Below, in pieces: positions 58,874-64,000 of a DNA stretch of 64,000 bases. Numbering within the stretch: the first letter of the stretch is position 1; each line of letters starts with the position of its first letter. The notes under the pieces were generated by a model. The model was not told the origin of the DNA. It searched no databases and saw only the letters and a program-made list of their open reading frames with translations. The translations under genes were made by a program, and so were the position numbers. This DNA is from Lunularia cruciata (lineage: Eukaryota; Streptophyta; Marchantiopsida; Lunulariales; Lunulariaceae). The stretch is from the NCBI GenBank assembly GCA_948567375.1, contig OX419757.1, positions 9,486,001-9,550,000 on the forward strand, in the 5' to 3' direction.

Positions 58874-59400
58874 TTAAGACATAATGTCCTCATTGTGCAA
58901 TTGTTGCTCAAATCCTTGCACCAACACCGGTGCATGTGTCAAATTGGCAAAGGGCTCCCAGGTTGCTTCATAGAGGGGGTAACCTTTCCACTATACTAGA
59001 TAGTCCACCCACAGATGGCGAGTACCACACATGCATTTTTGGAGAATACGCTCCACTTCATATTCCTCTATGCCATCAATGAGTGTCGGACAAGGTCAAA
59101 TGTCCTGGGTGGAATGACCTTGGCTTGAGCGAGGAGCATATTTGCAAAGTAGGGAAACATGGAACACAGGATGGTTCTTCATGTGTGGTGGTAGCTCAAG
59201 GTGATAGGCCAGAGTGCCGACGCAACGAAGAATCAAGAAAGGCCCAATAAAATGAGGTCTAAGCTTACGAGGTCCAACTTATGTGAGGTTGGTTGTTGAT
59301 AGCCACACTTGATCCTTTACATTGAACTCCATGTGCCTATTGTGTGAATCAGCATACTGCTTGTGTCAAATTTGTGTAATCTATAATTTGTGCTTGGCGC
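58874..59400 (-). pseudogene. A4 chromodomain and integrase C-terminus
   Basis: The polyprotein stop is at 58874-58876, directly at the polypurine tract. Upstream (59090-58900) is a classic chromodomain: IEEYEVERILQKC, YLV, stop, WKGYPLYEATWEPFANL, ending GFEQQ. The aromatic positions (Y of EYEVE, two W) needed for methyl-lysine binding are present. One stop lies in the middle of the domain (before WKGY); otherwise the frame is clean. Confidence 0.88.
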
Positions 59401-60418
59401 TCTCCACACCTTGTTGGATTCTAGATACAAACGTGTTGATTGCATTGACTTTGGTGGCCACTGGAGGGATCTTCATCAAGCTAGAAGGTATGAATGGATG
59501 CTCACCATACATGAGGAAGAATGGAGTGAATTGGATGGATGCATTCACTGAATTGTTGTAAGTGGATTCCACCAACGGGAGTAGGGTGTCCCACCTGTCT
59601 TGCTCTTCTAAGGTGAAGCCACGTAACATGTCTTCAATTGTGCGATTAGCTCACTCTGTTTGGCCATATGTTTGTGGGTAGTAAGTTGTGGACATGGCCA
59701 ACTTGGTTTTGAAGAAACCAAAGAGTGTTTGCCAAAAAAATTTGGTGAATTGAGTGCCTCTATCAGTGATAAGTACTCTAGACAAGCCATGGTGAGAGAA
59801 GACTGCATCTAAGGGTAATTGAGCTAGTTGTGGAGCGGGCACATCCTTGGTGGTAGGGCGTACAGGAATCATTTTGCTGAGCCGGTCCACAAAGACCACG
59901 ATAGAGTCAAACCTTGAGGTGGTCTTAGCTAATTCACAAACAAGATCCATACTCACTTGTTCCCAACGTTGGGTAGGCGTGGGGAGAGGTTGAAGGAGCA
60001 CTGTAAGACCTTGATTGAAAGCTTTGTTTTTTTGACAAAGTAGGCAATTGTGCACATATTCCATCACGTCGTTGCTCATCTTAGGCCAATAGTAATAGCA
60101 ATGGATTGCATCCAAGGTCTTGTCCACTCTGACATGACCTGCAATGGCTGAATCATGACATTCCGCTAAAATGGTGGTGCATAATTTTGGAACATTTGGG
60201 ATCCATAATCTGCCATCACAAAAGGTGAGTCCTTGGGTGTTAGTGATGCCTTTGGATGATTGTGCTTGTTCAATATGTGGATCAGTTTTTGTAGCAGCTA
60301 GAATCTCCAGCCAAAATTCAGGGTTATTCTTAACCTCTGCCACCAAGTTGTTTGCCATTGGCATGCAAGTGAATGCATCTACAAGTTGCTTCTTGCCTTC
60401 CAAGTAGGTGATTGTCAT
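59401..60418 (-). pseudogene. A4 integrase core
   Basis: A 255-residue open frame (60418-59651), then one TGA, then a further frame (59629-59381) separated by a small shift. Zinc domain: H88, H95, C125, C128 (HDSAIAGH, CLLCQ). Catalytic triad: D158 (SMDLV), D219 (LITDRGTQF) and E255 (YGQTE), with 35 residues between the last two. The TGA sits exactly after the catalytic Glu, at what is CGA or AGA (Arg) in relatives. Only one or two mutations separate it from an intact domain. Confidence 0.88.
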
Positions 60419-61600
60419 GTTGAAGCATTGTTGCCACTCTGCCTACCATATTTGGCAACAAGATAGATCCTTCTGTGTCTCGAGGTAGACTAGAAGTTTA
60501 TGGTCTGTCTCTACTACAAATGCTTTCTTGCCCAAATAGTGCTTCCAATGCTTGGTTGCCAGAACAATGGCCAGCTCTTCTCATTCTATGGTGTGGTAGT
60601 TGCACTCTGTGGATAACAACTTTCGAGAGAAATATGCAATTGGATGCCATCTATCATGCCACTCTGGTTGTAGGACTGCTCTTATTGCTACGCCTGATGC
60701 ATCTATAGCCAACTTGATTGGATGTTTTGGGTCATACCACTTCAAGATTGGTGCATGTAGCAAGGTAGCTTTCAATTCTTGAAAGGCCAACTCTTGTGCG
60801 GTTCCTCATGTCCACTTGACAAATCTATGATAGAATCTCATCAATCCCAAGAAGCTCTTGAGTTGAGTCTCATCTTCTGGGGCACTCTATTTTTGAATGA
60901 CCTCTATTTTATCCATCAATACTTGAATGCCCTTTGCACTTACTCTATGCTCCAAGTAGCCTACTTTAGACTTGCCAAACTCGCACTTTGAGATTTTGGC
61001 ATACAATCAATTATGTCTTAGAATCTGGAGGACCTCTCATAGATGTTGTTTGTGTTCCATCATTGTGCTACTGTATACTAAGATATGATCCAAGAAGATG
61101 ATAACAGACTTATCCAAGTACGGACAACATATGTCATTTATTAGACTCATGAAAGTGGCAGGTGCATTGGTGAGGCCAAAAGCCATCACAAGATACTCAA
61201 AGTGGCCATACCTTGTTTGGAAGGCAGTTTTGTACACATCCTCCTCTGCAATTCAGATTTGATTGTAACCACTCCGCAAGTCCAATTTGGTGAAGTATCT
61301 TGCTCCATGGAGTTGATCAAACAGATCATCCATGCAAGGTCAGGGGTATTTGTTCTTCACTATTTGTTGATTGAGACCTCAATAGTCAATGCACATGCGC
61401 ATTGGACCATCCTTCTTCTTCACAAACAAGACAAGAGCCCCATATGGTGATACGCTAGGTTGGATGAACCCCTTTTGCAACATCTCCTCAATTTGAGTCT
61501 TACACTCCTCCAACTCATGAGGTGATAGGCAATATGGGGCCTTACAAGGAGGTGTCTTCCCCGGGAGTGTCTCAATTTTATGATCTACTCTCCTTTTAGT
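60419..61600 (-). pseudogene. A4 RT and RNase H, lightly damaged
   Basis: RT finger and palm: [28 protein letters not shown] and [11 protein letters not shown] (61120-61060). The second Asp of the catalytic pair is His, encoded at 61085-61087. RNase H: LAIDASGVAIRAVLQPEW, HPIAYFSRKLLSTECNYHT (60790-60581). The upstream finger region runs to about 61560. Stops and shifts are fewer than in E or F. Confidence 0.85.
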
Positions 61601-61689
61601 GGTAATCTTGAGGGTAGATCATCAGGAAAGACATCTTGAAATCCATCCACCACAACCTTCAATTTCTCAAGAATTTTTCTATTGAGTTG

Positions 61690-62150
61690 TGCACTCTAGA
61701 CTTCTCTTATTAGACCCATGAAACATCTATCGATCTTACAAACAGTTGGCGTCCCTATGACACATAGAGGCGGATCTTGCCTGGATGATTTTTCTTTAAC
61801 CACCCAATGATTGACCATTCGTAGGTTCTCACTACTTTCTTCCTCCAATCTACCATAGGGTTGTAATGCTCCATACATGGCATGCCTAAGATTGCATCAT
61901 AACGAGCTAATTGTATCACTCGCCACTCAATTACTTCCCGATATTCTCCTACAGAGAGTGTGACCCGTCTAGGTAACAATTCAATCCTCTCTGTTTTCCC
62001 ATTAGGCAACTCTACTTCTTCACTCCTATCTCTCTCTAGATCCATTCCCAATATTATTGCAATAGAGCGAGATAAGAAATTCTTTGTTGCTCCTGAATTG
62101 ATAAATACTCTCACTTGATTGCCTTTTAGGTCTCCAATCACAACAATCAA
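61690..62150 (-). pseudogene. A4 protease
   Basis: A 131-residue frame (62150-61755) with VFINSGATKNFLS: the catalytic D-S-G is N-S-G, a single change. It continues YDAILGMPCMEHYNPMVDW, the usual flap and second-strand sequence. A shifted frame carries on to 61696. Confidence 0.83.
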
Positions 62151-62299
62151 TTGTGAGGTTGCCTTTCGGGATCTTTGTACATTAGTCTTCTTCCTTCCCT
62201 TGCTTCTCTTCTTCCTTATTGAGCCAGTAAGGCCATGAGGTACATTTACTGGTAATCTTTGCTTTCCAAAGTGTTTTCTACCTCTTCCTCTTCAATGTG

Positions 62300-63306
62300 C
62301 CTCTCCATATTGTTCCAAGATCACCTATATGAAGGCCGAGGGCCTCTAGGGAAATGAGTGCAACAATTGGTAGGTATGTGCCAAATACGGCCATAATTGT
62401 AGCAATGGCGTTGTTCTCCTTGAGTTCCTTCTCCTTGTGGGACTCCTTCTCTTTGTTCTTCTACCCGTCCATGCTCTCCTTGAAGTGGTCGTGCTCCTCG
62501 ATCTCAAAATCAAAGGTTGCACAATTCCATTGGTACGGGTCCACCCATTGTGGCATTTCTGCCCAATAACGTTGAGTGGAACTACTCTTTCACCTCTACC
62601 CAATGCTCCTACTATTCTCTATGCACAAACAATGGCTTCAAATACCGTGCAAGGATTTCGCACCATGACTTCTTGGCAAATTTGCTCCTTTAAGCCCCGT
62701 TTGAAATTGTCAAGGGCCTCTGGTGGACTCATGTTGGTTATTGCAACTTGTAGATCCAGAAATGCCTCCATATACTCTTGTATGTTGTTCTTCTATCTCA
62801 ATCCCCATAGTCGGGTTTGAGCCATCTGCATAGAATCCACCAATTGGAAATTCTTCAACAATCCTTCTTGCATTGATGTCTACGTGACCTCCCTTCTCTC
62901 TGCCAACATGTGAGGGCTTTATCGGTCAAGTACCCACATGTAAACACGCCTGCAACATGCTCCGTGATCTTTGTTGAGAACAATCAGAAATATTGATTCA
63001 TTCTCAAGATTCAATTTTCCACTACTCCCATCATATGTTGCCCTTGTAAGGCTTAATGTTGCAGGTCTTCTTCATCCGGAGTAGCAATGTGGCTTCATCA
63101 TTGATGGGGTTTGTAGGCACAGGTGCTTTTCCAAGTACTTCAGTTGCAAGTACTGGGTTTTGAGATGGCTCTTCTTCTTGCATGGCTTGATCGTTCCTGA
63201 GTATCTGCACTTGACTTTGTAATGTCTCCATGGTCATCTTAATCTCTCAAAATTCATTCAACATCCCTTGCATTCCTTGCACCAACTCTTGCGATTGCGG
63301 ATCCAT
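62300..63306 (-). pseudogene. A4 gag
   Basis: Start at the ATG at 63304-63306 (MDPQSQELVQGMQGMLNEF, then a stop, then IKMTMETLQSQV, a predicted coiled coil). The capsid part includes DNFKRGLKEQICQEVM (~62700). The nucleocapsid knuckle near 62385-62420 reads CYNYGRIWHIPTNC, with the second Cys changed to Tyr. Three or more frame breaks. Confidence 0.78.
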
Positions 63307-63339
63307 GGTTCCTGCAACACTCAATTGCTAATGTCTACT

Positions 63340-63543
63340 TCAATACAAAGTCAATACAATCACTTTGGAAAGCGCACAAACTATTGGAACTACCATTGGG
63401 ATCTCAGAAGCTATCACTTGTTGATAATACTCCTTGCTAAAATTTCTAATCACAAAATCTCTAAACATCACTTTTGGTCTCACTACATGACAGATTTCTA
63501 CTTGAGTGTTGAAAGGGAGAGGATTTGGGACATTCACATCCAT
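63340..63543 (-). CDS. A4 conserved leader ORF, 67 codons
   Basis: An intact ORF upstream of gag and in the same phase, separated from it by two stops. It starts MDVNVPNPLPF and ends VIVLTLY-TGA; the middle has VEICHVVRPKVMFRDFV and SEIPMVVPIV. An in-frame TGA ten codons upstream makes this the first possible Met. The same ORF, equal in length and stop position, occurs in G and (with internal stops) in E. No membrane segment or known motif is obvious. Its role, if any, is unknown: small leader protein, uORF or lost gag extension. Confidence 0.6.
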   Translation of the reverse strand: MDVNVPNPLPFNTQVEICHVVRPKVMFRDFVIRNFSKEYYQQVIASEIPMVVPIVCALSKVIVLTLY

Positions 63544-63896
63544 ATCATCATAGTAGAATGTAGATTGTCAAATCCCACTCTCTATCATATATCACCACAA
63601 GTAGAATCACCGAGTTTGGTGAGTTCATCACCCTGTCCATGAATTTTGTGCCAAAGTGATAAACTCATGAAACCCTTATTTGCTCATGCTGGATGTACAT
63701 AACCTTGAGGTGGAATGGATTTGGGAATGGAAAGCTAGGTGCGGGAAATTGTCCTCCCGGTGCATCCATCCCGTCTGCTCTCTAAAGTTCTTCCTAAGTC
63801 TAGCAACTACTCTATGTTCTCCACCTCAAATTACTCAGTTTCAATAGTTTGTGCTCTTCCAAGAGGAGTGATCCACTCTCTTGGACTATGACACTC

Positions 63897-63908
63897 GCTC
63901 TGATACCA
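63897..63908 (-). promoter_or_regulatory. A4 primer binding site (tRNA-iMet)
   Basis: GCTCTGATACCA on the plus strand is TGGTATCAGAGC on the minus strand, the canonical plant initiator-tRNA-Met site, one base from the LTR boundary at 63910. Confidence 0.93.
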
Positions 63909-63909
63909 T

Positions 63910-64000
63910 TGTAATACTTTGAGGACAAGAGAAGAAAGAGAAACACAAATTACACACTCAACATTTGGTGCTCTAAAGGAGCACCTTCTCTTTATTATAT
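63910..64000 (-). repeat. A4 5' LTR, cut by the window end
   Basis: The first 91 bp, from TGTAATACTTTGAGG, nearly identical to 58125-58215. Full LTR divergence cannot be measured from this window. Confidence 0.9.

Larger units (their letters stand above)
58125..64000 (-). mobile_element. A4: chromovirus of the A family, near complete
   Basis: A 3' LTR (58125-58860), polypurine tract, pol, gag, leader, PBS and the start of the 5' LTR (from 63910, cut by the window end). It is the most complete and least damaged element in the window, with about 5 kb of internal sequence. LTR ends are TGTAATAC...GGTATTACA on the plus strand. It interrupts B5. Polyprotein order is gag-protease-RT-RNase H-integrase-chromodomain. 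Confidence 0.93.

Overview
The window looks like repeat-dense nuclear DNA from a land plant with a large, old genome, such as a gymnosperm, fern or lycophyte; the sequence alone does not decide which. I see no intact cellular gene. Nearly everything recognisable is a decayed transposable element, broken by stops and frameshifts and nested up to three deep.

Layout. 1-8011: A-family LTRs (one a solo LTR with a 5-bp target duplication) and a near-complete B-family Ty3/gypsy chromovirus (B1). 8012-11340: a non-LTR retrotransposon (L1) with RT and restriction-like-endonuclease (RLE) motifs, split by the deleted B2. 11.3-19.5 kb: the least LTR-dominated stretch. It holds a fragment of an unrecognised protein-coding gene, a 771-bp Mutator-like element with ~143-bp inverted repeats and a FAR1-type DNA-binding domain, and a cluster of 3' tails from RLE elements. 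19502-29670: a second RLE element (L2), built as zinc finger - RT - RLE - 3' hairpin, interrupted by a solo A LTR and by chromovirus B3, itself interrupted by another solo A LTR. 29.7-33.5 kb: mostly unassigned. 33.6-35.7 kb: a Ty3/gypsy remnant (D) whose integrase ends in a PHD finger. 35.7-54.9 kb: an A-type chromovirus (F/G) apparently split by nested E, by the Tat/Athila-like element C, and by fragment B4. 56.2-58.1 kb: a plus-strand B element (B5), cut by A4 (58125 to beyond 64000), the best-preserved element, with LTRs, PBS, PPT, a D,D35E integrase and a chromodomain.

How it fits together. Three chromatin-reading designs coexist: chromodomains in families A and B, and a PHD finger in D. 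Two RLE non-LTR lineages form an older layer into which LTR elements inserted. Least expected are the R2-like architecture of L2 with its dispersed hairpin tail, the FAR1-bearing Mutator-like element, the PHD integrase, and an equal-length 67-codon leader ORF ahead of gag in three A-type copies.
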